NCBI GenBank assembly: GCA_002308115.1
Contig: DBVJ01000020.1
Span: 1,521-9,286 of the forward strand
Direction: 5' to 3'
Source: Lachnospiraceae bacterium UBA1267
GTDB taxonomy: Bacteria > Bacillota > Clostridia > Lachnospirales > Lachnospiraceae
Length of the DNA stretch: 7,766 nucleotides
The notes below the pieces were generated by a model. It was not told the origin of the DNA and ran no database searches. It saw nothing but the letters and a program-made list of their open reading frames with translations. Every line of letters begins with the position of its first letter. Position 1 is the first letter of the stretch. Both the position numbers and the translations under genes were made by a program. Shown here piece after piece: positions 1 through 5,953 of this stretch.

Positions 1-1659
1 GACGTCGGCATTGACCGCGGAAAGATCGTCCTTCAGGATCTCCCAGAAACGGCAGAGCTCGTCATTGACGCGAAAAGGCGTGTTTTAGCCCCTGGATTCA
101 TTGACGCCCATTCACACGGGGACATGGCCTTCGGGCGCGATTTCGGGGATTTATGCAAGCTTAACCAGGGAATTACGACCCAGCTCTGCGGGCAATGCGG
201 GAATTCCAACGCGCCGATCTCTAAAGAGACGATCTCTGCCAAGCGGGCGTCCCTTTCGGTATACATGAAACCGGTCCCGGAAGAACTCAAAAACTGGGAT
301 CTCTGGTCGAAGTATCTGGACTGGGCAGAGCAGGTTCCGAAGGCGTTGAATGCCGGTCTTTTCATCGGATTCAATACGATCCGCATGGCTGTCATGGGCC
401 TCACGGACCGGAAGCCGACCGCGGAGGAGAACCGCCGCATGCAGGAACTCCTCGTCGACGCCATGGAGCACGGCGCACTCGGCATGTCGAGCGGTCTGGC
501 CTACGTGCCCGGCACCTATACGGACACGGACGACGTGGTGGAGATTGCAAAAGCCATGGCGCCCTACGGAGGCATTTACACCACCCACATGCGAAACGAG
601 TCCTTTGACCTCGTCGCTTCGGTCAGGGAGGCCATAGAGATCGGCCGGAGAGCGGGCGTCGCGGTGAACATTTCCCATTTCAAGGCCATGGGCCGGCGGA
701 ACTGGGGCACGGCAAAACTCGCCATCGCGGAAATCGAGAAAGCGCAGGCGGAAGGACTCACGGTCACGGTCGACCAGTACCCCTATGATGCTTCCATGAC
801 GATCCTCCACGCTTCCATGCCGCCATGGCATTTTGCGGAAGGCTATGCCCACGTGGCGGCGCTTCTCAGGGATCCGGCCAAAAGAGCGGAGATCAGACGC
901 GAGATGGAAGACCCGGCGAGCGATTATGAGAACTGTTATCTGAACTGCGGCGGCTTTGCAAATATTACGGTCTCGCTGGCGCCCAACACACCGGAGGCCG
1001 AAGGATTGTCCATTTTATCCTACGCCGAGAAGATCGGTAAGGATCCGTTCGACACCTTCTTTGATTTGATATTAGACAACAATTTCCAGGTCTCATCCTG
1101 TTACCACTGCATCGGAGAGGAAGATATTGAACAAATTTTCCGGCTCCCGTATTGTGTGGTCGGTACGGACGGTCTGGTATATTCCATGGATGGCAAATGT
1201 CATCCCCGCGGCTGGGGCAGTATGGTGCATGCCATCGACTTGTTCGTGAGACAGCGCCATCTGATGACGCTGGAACAACTCATCCGGAAGATCAGCGCGC
1301 TTCCGGCGGAGATCTATCATCTCAAGGGAAAAGGCCGGATACAGGAGGGCTATGATGCCGATCTGGTGCTGTTTGACGAAGAGCGTTTAAAAGATACCGC
1401 GACCTATGAAGATCCTTCACGGGTCGCAGGCGGCATCGATATGGTCTTTGTGGGTGGTGAATGCGTGCTGAAGGACGGAGCGCTGACCGGCTGTATGCCC
1501 GGGAAGATCATTCTGTCTCACGAGGCCAAAAACCATGCCTTGTTTCTGAAACAGAAAGCGCTTCTTGAGCAGTTTCTCGAGAACGGCGCACTCACACAGG
1601 CGCAGCACGACAAGAGCCTTCACGACCTACGTGAGAAAATGGGCGAGAAGGACGGGTAA
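1..1659 (+). CDS. N-acyl-D-amino-acid deacylase (D-aminoacylase family amidohydrolase), 5' partial
   Basis: Zinc amidohydrolase predicted to hydrolyse N-acyl-D-amino acids to the free D-amino acid and a carboxylate, in the cytoplasm. The frame is open from base 1, and the ATG at 124 is internal because the metal-binding HxH lies before it (APGFIDAHSHGD, visible residues 30-41). Counting from the first visible codon, the conserved ligands are H37 and H39, C66 in GQCG, H196 in TTHMRNE, H226 in ISHFK and D390 in GTDG. The spacings 37-66 and 196-226 match those I recall for the Alcaligenes enzyme. The typical C-terminal composite-domain motif GYDADLVLFD follows at about 450. 552 codons are visible; by comparison about 20-30 N-terminal residues are missing. 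A dihydroorotase- or dipeptidase-like amidohydrolase is less likely because of the NCG-type cysteine and THMRNE. Acyl and side-chain specificity (neutral, D-Glu or D-Asp) cannot be read from the sequence. It converges on the M81 gene, 22 bases apart. Confidence 0.9.
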   Translation, partial: DVGIDRGKIVLQDLPETAELVIDAKRRVLAPGFIDAHSHGDMAFGRDFGDLCKLNQGITTQLCGQCGNSNAPISKETISAKRASLSVYMKPVPEELKNWDLWSKYLDWAEQVPKALNAGLFIGFNTIRMAVMGLTDRKPTAEENRRMQELLVDAMEHGALGMSSGLAYVPGTYTDTDDVVEIAKAMAPYGGIYTTHMRNESFDLVASVREAIEIGRRAGVAVNISHFKAMGRRNWGTAKLAIAEIEKAQAEGLTVTVDQYPYDASMTILHASMPPWHFAEGYAHVAALLRDPAKRAEIRREMEDPASDYENCYLNCGGFANITVSLAPNTPEAEGLSILSYAEKIGKDPFDTFFDLILDNNFQVSSCYHCIGEEDIEQIFRLPYCVVGTDGLVYSMDGKCHPRGWGSMVHAIDLFVRQRHLMTLEQLIRKISALPAEIYHLKGKGRIQEGYDADLVLFDEERLKDTATYEDPSRVAGGIDMVFVGGECVLKDGALTGCMPGKIILSHEAKNHALFLKQKALLEQFLENGALTQAQHDKSLHDLREKMGEKDG

Positions 1660-1660
1660 A

Positions 1661-1691
1661 GGGACCTGAAGGCTTTCAGGGTCAAAGGTCC
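1661..1691. terminator. Weak hairpin in the convergent gap
   Basis: Between the deacylase stop and the M81 stop is a 6-bp stem, CCTGAA (1665-1670) with TTCAGG (1675-1680), around a GGCT loop. A competing outer pairing is GGACCT (1662-1667) with AGGTCC (1686-1691). Neither is followed by a clear T-run on either strand. It might help stop converging transcripts, but it is not a textbook intrinsic terminator. Confidence 0.22.
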
Positions 1692-3205
1692 AGGCCCTGA
1701 AGAGGGTAGGCATCTTTCGGGGCGTGCTCGTAATGTAGTGCTCTGGGATCGATCGGGCCGAGACTCTTTGTGGACACTTCGAGAATGCGCCCGGCCACGG
1801 GTTCGTAGGACGCACGGTAGTGAACGGCGGATTTTACCGCAACGACCGGACAGGTCTCAGGCTCAAGGCCGAAGAGATGAAGAGCCGCACGGTCCGCGGG
1901 CTGCACCCGTATCGAGCAGAGGATGATCTTGACGTTGCCGACTTCCACAAGCGCGGCTTTCCCAAGCCGGTGCAGCACACCGTGCAGGAAAGTGCCTTCG
2001 TTCCGGTAATTGCCGCCCGAGTATTGAAGCACTCTGGCCTTTGCCCGCACGGGACCGCCGGTGACGTCCGGCCGGAGCTTGCCGCCGAGGTCCAGTTCCA
2101 CTTCATTTCCGAGACCCGTTTCATAGGCACGCTCGACCGACTCCGGGTCGAAGAGCGTGGAGAACATGGCGGGCAGGTCCGCATCGATCATGGCCCGGAG
2201 GAGTTCCGGATTGTCCTGGGTGGAGCCGGAGCCAGGGTTGTCGTTCACGTCCGCAAGTACAATGGGCGGATGAACGCCGGAGTCCAGAAGCCGTCTGGCC
2301 TCACGGAGCGCTTCATCCGGAGTGAAGCAGTCGCGGTAGAAACTGCGCCGCTTCGCGTAGATCCTTTCGGCCAGATCGTCGGCAAGCCTTTGGGCACGAG
2401 GAAGATCATTATCCGTAATGACAAGCGTGGTTCCAAAGCCTTCACGGACGTCCGCCGCGAAGAAGCCGTGCGTGAAGCGGGCGTGCAGGATGCCGGGCTC
2501 CTGGTTCAGCGCGCCGATCTCCTCGCGGAAGGGCAGGAAACTCTCGTGTCCTGTCGGAAGCGTCGGGAAGAGCATGGGGAGCTCGTGGATGGCCATCGCC
2601 GGAACGACGCGGCCTTCCAGCGTGTCAATGAGACAACGGGCAGCCTTCAGCGCATTTTCATAGAAATCCGTGTGTGGATAGAATTCAAGCGGGAAGAGAG
2701 CAGTCGCCTGGGCTGCTTTCTTTTTTGTCATATTGACGTGGAGGTCCAAGGTTACGAAGATCGGGCAGTCCGGATCGACGGCATTCCGCATGGACTCCAG
2801 AAAATCGCCCTCCGCGTCTTCGTGTTCTTCCGCGACCATCGCACCGTGAAGCGCAAGAAGCAGGGCCGAAGGGACAGAGGCAGGATCTTTTCCCTCTGCC
2901 TGTGCCTGGGCTTTGAGGTCACGGATGGCCTGAAGCATCGTGCCTTCCGCAAGGTCGTACACGTCCTTCGCGACCGGCGGTCCGGGCTGGGCGTTGAGGG
3001 CGAAGAGCGGGCGGATCTCATAATCCGGAAGCGGATCGATCACGTCGAAGAAAGCCGGTAGTTCCATTTTCGCTTCCTTGAAGTATGCCCGGACGTTTTC
3101 CTCACCGAAGACAAATTCACGCTTTTCAAAGTCTTCGCGGGTTGTGACAAGGCCAAGGAAACGGTTGCATTCCAGTTTGAACTGACAGGATAAAATGGTT
3201 TTCAT
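1682..3205 (-). CDS. M81 family metallopeptidase (MlrC/microcystinase C-like)
   Basis: Predicted cytoplasmic zinc hydrolase of the M81 family, named for MlrC, which cleaves linearised microcystin; most relatives have unknown natural substrates, probably small or unusual peptides. The 507-residue length is typical. The N-terminal MlrC domain spans about 2-300. It holds LHGAMV (119-124), EGD (132-134), LDLHVNMT (153-160) and YPHTD (176-180). D154, H156 and H178 match in spacing the zinc ligands I recall for MlrC. The C-terminal MlrC domain starts near 315 with DVNDNPGSGSTQD (319-331) and contains VKSAVHYRA (457-465), another family hallmark. The usual N-terminal HETNTF motif is altered here to KLECNRF (10-16), keeping the glutamate. 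The ATG is supported by GGAGG at 3211-3215 with a 5-base spacer. It is the last gene of the leftward operon, 33 bases after the transporter and behind an intrinsic terminator, so its expression probably depends on readthrough. Family assignment is firm; substrate is unknown. Confidence 0.93.
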   Translation of the reverse strand: MKTILSCQFKLECNRFLGLVTTREDFEKREFVFGEENVRAYFKEAKMELPAFFDVIDPLPDYEIRPLFALNAQPGPPVAKDVYDLAEGTMLQAIRDLKAQAQAEGKDPASVPSALLLALHGAMVAEEHEDAEGDFLESMRNAVDPDCPIFVTLDLHVNMTKKKAAQATALFPLEFYPHTDFYENALKAARCLIDTLEGRVVPAMAIHELPMLFPTLPTGHESFLPFREEIGALNQEPGILHARFTHGFFAADVREGFGTTLVITDNDLPRAQRLADDLAERIYAKRRSFYRDCFTPDEALREARRLLDSGVHPPIVLADVNDNPGSGSTQDNPELLRAMIDADLPAMFSTLFDPESVERAYETGLGNEVELDLGGKLRPDVTGGPVRAKARVLQYSGGNYRNEGTFLHGVLHRLGKAALVEVGNVKIILCSIRVQPADRAALHLFGLEPETCPVVAVKSAVHYRASYEPVAGRILEVSTKSLGPIDPRALHYEHAPKDAYPLQGLDL

Positions 3206-3210
3206 AAGAT

Positions 3211-3215
3211 CCTCC
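3211..3215 (-). promoter_or_regulatory. Ribosome binding site of the M81 gene
   Basis: GGAGG on the minus strand, 5 bases before the ATG at 3205. It starts 4 bases after the last T of the upstream terminator's T-run, so any transcript reaching it must first pass the terminator. Confidence 0.8.
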
Positions 3216-3219
3216 GTTG

Positions 3220-3247
3220 AAAAAAGAGGTGACCTGAGTCACCCCTT
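3220..3247 (-). terminator. Intrinsic terminator between transporter and M81 genes
   Basis: Read on the minus strand, GGTGAC (3243-3238) pairs perfectly with GTCACC (3233-3228) around a TCAG loop. The stem can extend to 10 bp with one mismatch (3247-3224). CTC then six T residues (3225-3220) follow, which is the classic rho-independent layout. The transporter TGA (3241-3239) lies inside the 5' arm of the stem. On the plus strand the hairpin is followed by a C-and-T run without a clean T tract, so the signal works mainly for the leftward transcript. Confidence 0.8.
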
Positions 3248-4636
3248 CTTCTCTGTCTCGGTTTTCTTCCGTCTCCTCAGATGGATGAGAAGAAGCATCA
3301 GCACATAATATACAGCCAGAAGGCCCAAAGAGATCAGCGCCATCGTGTAGGAGCGCGAAGCCAGGCTGATCAGCACCAGAAGCGGCGCGCCCAGGAGGAT
3401 GCCGAAACTCGAACCGAGCACCAGATTGTTCGCGGCCGGAGTCTTCAGGTCCGGATCGATCTCCCGAAGAAGAAGCACGCCGGAGCTGATGGTGCCGGTC
3501 ATCATGCCGTACATGGAGACCAGTCCTTCGTAGTAATAGTCGCCGTATACCTTTTTGCAGACGTAACGGAGATGGATGAATGTGAAGACCGCGCCGAGAA
3601 CGACCAAAAGGATGAACGGGATCCAGAGGCCGGACAGATCGCCGAAGTCGATGGAAGCGATGCCGGCTGTGATCATCAGGTCAAATGCCAGTCCGGAGAT
3701 GCGGCTCAGAAGATAATTGTTCTGATACTGGGTCGTCATGACCTTATTTTTCCGGAGCTTTGCGAAAATGAAGCGGACCAGAATGGCAAGCGCCGCGCCG
3801 ATGATGAAGTTGAAGCCCCAGAGAAGCGATTCCACCGTACCAAGGAGTCCGGGCGCCACCGCGCCGAGAAGCGCACAGATGCCTTTTGTCAGAAGGAAGG
3901 TGGCCAGATAGACCAGGATCACCAGCGCGACCTGGATCGAGAAACGATCGATGGATTCGGAGATCGGCGCCTCATCCTTTGACTGGAAGGTGGAAACGGT
4001 CACTTCTTCACGCTTGACGTCCTCACCTTTCGCCTTCTTGAACTTGCCCGATTTCACGATGTAGTTGATGTAAATGACACCGACCGTGCAGGCGCAGAGG
4101 TAACCGGCAGCCGCAATGGCCAGACCGAAGGAACGGCCGCCCGTAAAGCCCAGCGCTTCAAAGGACGAACCGATGTTGTTGGCCTGTCCCGGCCCCTGTC
4201 CGTAACCCATCGGAAGCAGGATGCCGCTGGCGGGGAAGAGGCCGGGCATGAAGGTCTTGGCGAGGATCAGCGTCAGCCCGAGACCGATGATGCCCTGGAC
4301 CATATAGGTGCCCACGATGACCGCGCCGCTCTTCAGGCCGGTCATATTTCCTTTGTATGCCTCAGTCCGTTCCGGCACTTTCAGGGACATGGCGATGAAA
4401 CCGATCGCGATGCCGTGGTAGGTCAGATATTCCAGGAAGGAAGCGTCCAGCTTCAGAACGCCCGTCGCCTTGAGGATCAGAAGAAGGAAGCCCGCGATGA
4501 CCGCGGCGGGCATCAGGCTCTTGCGGATGAAGGGAATGACCCTCCGGAGAAAATGCGCCACCAGAAGCGCCGCCGCGATGATGGCGAACTGGATGATCGA
4601 GTTCCATAACTCTACATTTGCTGCAGAATAATCCAT
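3239..4636 (-). CDS. GltS/ESS-like sodium:glutamate-type symporter
   Basis: Polytopic inner-membrane carrier of 465 residues with roughly ten to twelve hydrophobic segments, resembling the glutamate:sodium symporter (ESS) family that takes up glutamate with Na+. The protein has two related halves. The first carries GYGQGPGQANN (144-154) and the second carries YGMMTGTISSG (376-386) followed by LLREIDP (389-395). These glycine-rich stretches correspond to the re-entrant loops expected in such two-fold carriers. A charged loop, about 195-232 and rich in Lys and Glu, separates the halves and is probably cytoplasmic. E. coli GltS is about 400 residues, so this one is longer, mainly in that loop and the basic C-terminal tail (RRRKKTETEKKG). 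The start is supported by AGAGG six bases upstream. It lies 3 bases after the acyltransferase stop, which implies coupling. Transport of glutamate is known for the family; other acidic amino acids, D-forms or small peptides are possible here. Confidence 0.82.
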   Translation of the reverse strand: MDYSAANVELWNSIIQFAIIAAALLVAHFLRRVIPFIRKSLMPAAVIAGFLLLILKATGVLKLDASFLEYLTYHGIAIGFIAMSLKVPERTEAYKGNMTGLKSGAVIVGTYMVQGIIGLGLTLILAKTFMPGLFPASGILLPMGYGQGPGQANNIGSSFEALGFTGGRSFGLAIAAAGYLCACTVGVIYINYIVKSGKFKKAKGEDVKREEVTVSTFQSKDEAPISESIDRFSIQVALVILVYLATFLLTKGICALLGAVAPGLLGTVESLLWGFNFIIGAALAILVRFIFAKLRKNKVMTTQYQNNYLLSRISGLAFDLMITAGIASIDFGDLSGLWIPFILLVVLGAVFTFIHLRYVCKKVYGDYYYEGLVSMYGMMTGTISSGVLLLREIDPDLKTPAANNLVLGSSFGILLGAPLLVLISLASRSYTMALISLGLLAVYYVLMLLLIHLRRRKKTETEKKG

Positions 4637-4639
4637 GGG

Positions 4640-5863
4640 TTACCTCTTGTATTCTTTGCCTTTGAGATCGTAATAAGCGATCAGGTACTGCAGCGCGCTT
4701 GCGCGCGGAGGAAGTCTCAATTCGTAGTATTCGTCGCCGGCCGTGAAAAGGATGGTGTTCACGAGGATCACCGCCATGCTCTTCATGGAGGAAAGTTCGA
4801 TCGTGAGCAGGTCTTTCTGAAGCTCCGAGACCGGTTTTCCCTGAGGTGCTTCGCCGCCTCCCACCTCCAGACGGTCCGTGAAGAGTTTCACGGTGCCTTC
4901 AGCGGTCAGGACCTTGCCTTCCAGAGGATGGATCCTGTAAAGCTTCGCCCCGTCGTCTGTGCGGACCGGAGAGGGATCCTGTGTGTCTTTCATCTTCTGG
5001 ACATGCGATTTCAGATGCGCTTTCTGCCATTCGCTCCATTCGAGAATGGTTTCGAATGCAGGGGCCTGGCCGTCCGGCCTTTCAAAGAAGCCTTTCCGGT
5101 TCAACACGTGTTCGCTTCCGCAGGAGAGGCAGCGAAGACGGTCGCCCCGGCTTCTTAATGAAGCGAAAGCCCGACAGTCCGGACAAGCGAAGAGTGCGGT
5201 CTCGAGAGTTTCCGCCGGCGCCTTTGCCTTGTAAGTATACTGCTTTTCGCGCTGATCCGCAAATGCGTCCACGAAAAGATCCCGCTCGATCAGTGCTTCT
5301 ACTTCATCATCCGTCATCGCCGAAAGTTCTTCCGCGGTGTACTGGCCGGAAAGCTCTCCCCAGACCTTTCCCTTCCGTGTCTCCTTCGACCAGCGGGGAT
5401 TCACGAAATAGCCGCCGTGGATCTTGAAGGTGATCAGCCCGGCGCCGCATTCCTTTGCGAGCCGCGCGGTCGCGGGAGAGATGAAACCGGTTTCGCCGGT
5501 GAAGGAACGGTTTCCTTCCGCCATCATGCAGACGTTCTGCCCTTTGGCGAGCCTTCTTTTGATCTCGTCGATCGTTTCCTGAGAGGAGGCGCCTTTCTTT
5601 CTTGCGATCGGGTCGGCGAGGAAACGGATCAGCCTGCTCACAAAGCCCAGCCGGAAAATGTGCTCGCTGGCCACGAAATACATGTGTCCCCGGAACGGCG
5701 CACCGAAGTAGAAGAAATCCCAGTTGGTATTGTGATTTGTGAGGATCAGGCTGGTCTTGGAGCGGGGAGTGTATTTCGGACAGCTGTAGCGCCCGGTCAA
5801 CGCAAACCAGAAGCGGACCAGGAAGCGCATGAAAGCAAAGAATGCACGGTGGAACTGATACAT
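4640..5863 (-). CDS. PlsC-like acyltransferase with zinc ribbon and C-terminal extension
   Basis: Probable membrane-associated 1-acyl-glycerol-3-phosphate-type acyltransferase, transferring a fatty acyl group to a lysophospholipid or related acceptor. The N-terminus (about 7-23) is hydrophobic and aromatic with scattered Arg. Motif I is NHNTNWD, with the catalytic HX4D pair H44 and D49. A later family motif is AEGNRSF (115-121, E116), matching the usual EGTRS. The acyltransferase domain ends near 200. After it come CPDC (227-230) and CLSC (245-248), a four-cysteine zinc-ribbon pattern, then a helical stretch with WSEWQKAHLKSH, and a beta-rich end from about 310 that may be a PH/GRAM-like fold (my guess). 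At 407 residues it is much longer than a stand-alone PlsC of about 240. The ATG at 5863 has AGAGG at 5867-5871 with a short 3-base spacer. It is the first gene of the leftward operon. The acyl acceptor is unknown. Confidence 0.83.
   Translation of the reverse strand: MYQFHRAFFAFMRFLVRFWFALTGRYSCPKYTPRSKTSLILTNHNTNWDFFYFGAPFRGHMYFVASEHIFRLGFVSRLIRFLADPIARKKGASSQETIDEIKRRLAKGQNVCMMAEGNRSFTGETGFISPATARLAKECGAGLITFKIHGGYFVNPRWSKETRKGKVWGELSGQYTAEELSAMTDDEVEALIERDLFVDAFADQREKQYTYKAKAPAETLETALFACPDCRAFASLRSRGDRLRCLSCGSEHVLNRKGFFERPDGQAPAFETILEWSEWQKAHLKSHVQKMKDTQDPSPVRTDDGAKLYRIHPLEGKVLTAEGTVKLFTDRLEVGGGEAPQGKPVSELQKDLLTIELSSMKSMAVILVNTILFTAGDEYYELRLPPRASALQYLIAYYDLKGKEYKR
4643..4647 (-). promoter_or_regulatory. 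Ribosome binding site of the transporter inside the acyltransferase end
   Basis: AGAGG on the minus strand forms part of the last Lys-Arg codons of the acyltransferase, directly before its TAA (4642-4640). The transporter ATG follows 6 bases after the motif. A ribosome ending on the acyltransferase therefore stops on the transporter's initiation site, a layout that favours translational coupling. Confidence 0.75.
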
Positions 5864-5866
5864 AAA

Positions 5867-5871
5867 CCTCT
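5867..5871 (-). promoter_or_regulatory. Ribosome binding site of the acyltransferase
   Basis: AGAGG on the minus strand with only a TTT spacer before the ATG at 5863. The spacing is shorter than ideal, but no better start is in frame nearby: the ATG a little upstream (5879-5877) is followed at once by TAA. Confidence 0.6.
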
Positions 5872-5907
5872 ATTTACATGGCTGGATGAAATGGTTTCTT
5901 AGCAAGA

Positions 5908-5936
5908 ACTATATCAAATCTTTTCAAAATTGAAAA
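5908..5936 (-). promoter_or_regulatory. Sigma-A type promoter of the acyltransferase-transporter-M81 operon
   Basis: On the minus strand, TTTTCA (5936-5931, four of six to consensus) and TATAGT (5913-5908, five of six) are separated by exactly 17 bases. A TG one base before the -10 makes it an extended -10 element. Transcription would begin near 5901, giving a leader of about 40 bases before the acyltransferase ATG. It is the only good promoter seen between 5954 and the operon, and the surrounding AT-richness contrasts with the GC-rich genes. Confidence 0.7.
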
Positions 5937-5937
5937 G
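5920..5937. repeat. Perfect palindrome over the -35 and spacer (candidate operator)
   Basis: CTTTTCAA (5920-5927) and TTGAAAAG (5930-5937) are perfect inverted 8-base arms around AA. The palindrome contains the whole -35 hexamer and over half of the spacer of the promoter above, where a repressor dimer would block RNA polymerase. It lies upstream of the expected start site, so it is not in the operon's own transcript, and it lacks a following T-run, so it is a poor terminator for the gene before it. The cognate regulator, if any, is not in the window and I do not match the sequence to a named operator. Confidence 0.5.
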
Positions 5938-5953
5938 CCGGGCGCCCCTAAAC

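Larger units (their letters stand above)
5864..5953. other. Intergenic region between the NlpC/P60 and acyltransferase genes
   Basis: This is the only sizeable gap in the window, 90 bases and AT-rich. It holds the operon promoter, the palindrome and the acyltransferase ribosome binding site. Next to the NlpC/P60 stop is an 8-base palindrome GGGCGCCC (5940-5947) followed on the minus strand by GG then CTTTT. Its loop is too tight and the T-run too short to call a terminator, so how transcription of the NlpC/P60 gene ends is unclear. Confidence 0.6.

Noticed and set aside
151..852. A 233-codon minus-strand frame inside the deacylase
   Set aside because: The plus strand has the conserved metal ligands of the amidohydrolase. 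The antisense product is Arg/His-rich low-complexity sequence typical of a shadow.
1820..3061. A 413-codon open frame on the plus strand, opposite the M81 gene
   Set aside because: It is an antisense shadow in GC-rich DNA. Its protein is Arg/Glu-rich with no recognisable domain, while the opposite strand encodes a full-length M81 protein with all key motifs and a good ribosome binding site.
3280..3330. A TATATT-like element on the minus strand as a possible internal promoter for the M81 gene
   Set aside because: No -35-like hexamer at 16-18 bases was found, and the sequence is coding for the last transmembrane segment of the transporter.
4693..4706. Perfect inverted repeat GCGCGC-TT-GCGCGC
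   Set aside because: It falls within acyltransferase codons (Pro-Arg-Ala-Ser-Ala-Leu) and is explained by GC-rich codon use. No T-run follows on either strand.
5417..5902. A 161-codon plus-strand frame across the acyltransferase start
   Set aside because: It overlaps the PlsC-like catalytic domain antisense, has no family resemblance and would run through the operon promoter region.
5940..5947. GGGCGCCC palindrome after the NlpC/P60 stop as a terminator
   Set aside because: Only about three base pairs can form with a usable loop, and the following T-run is four bases long.
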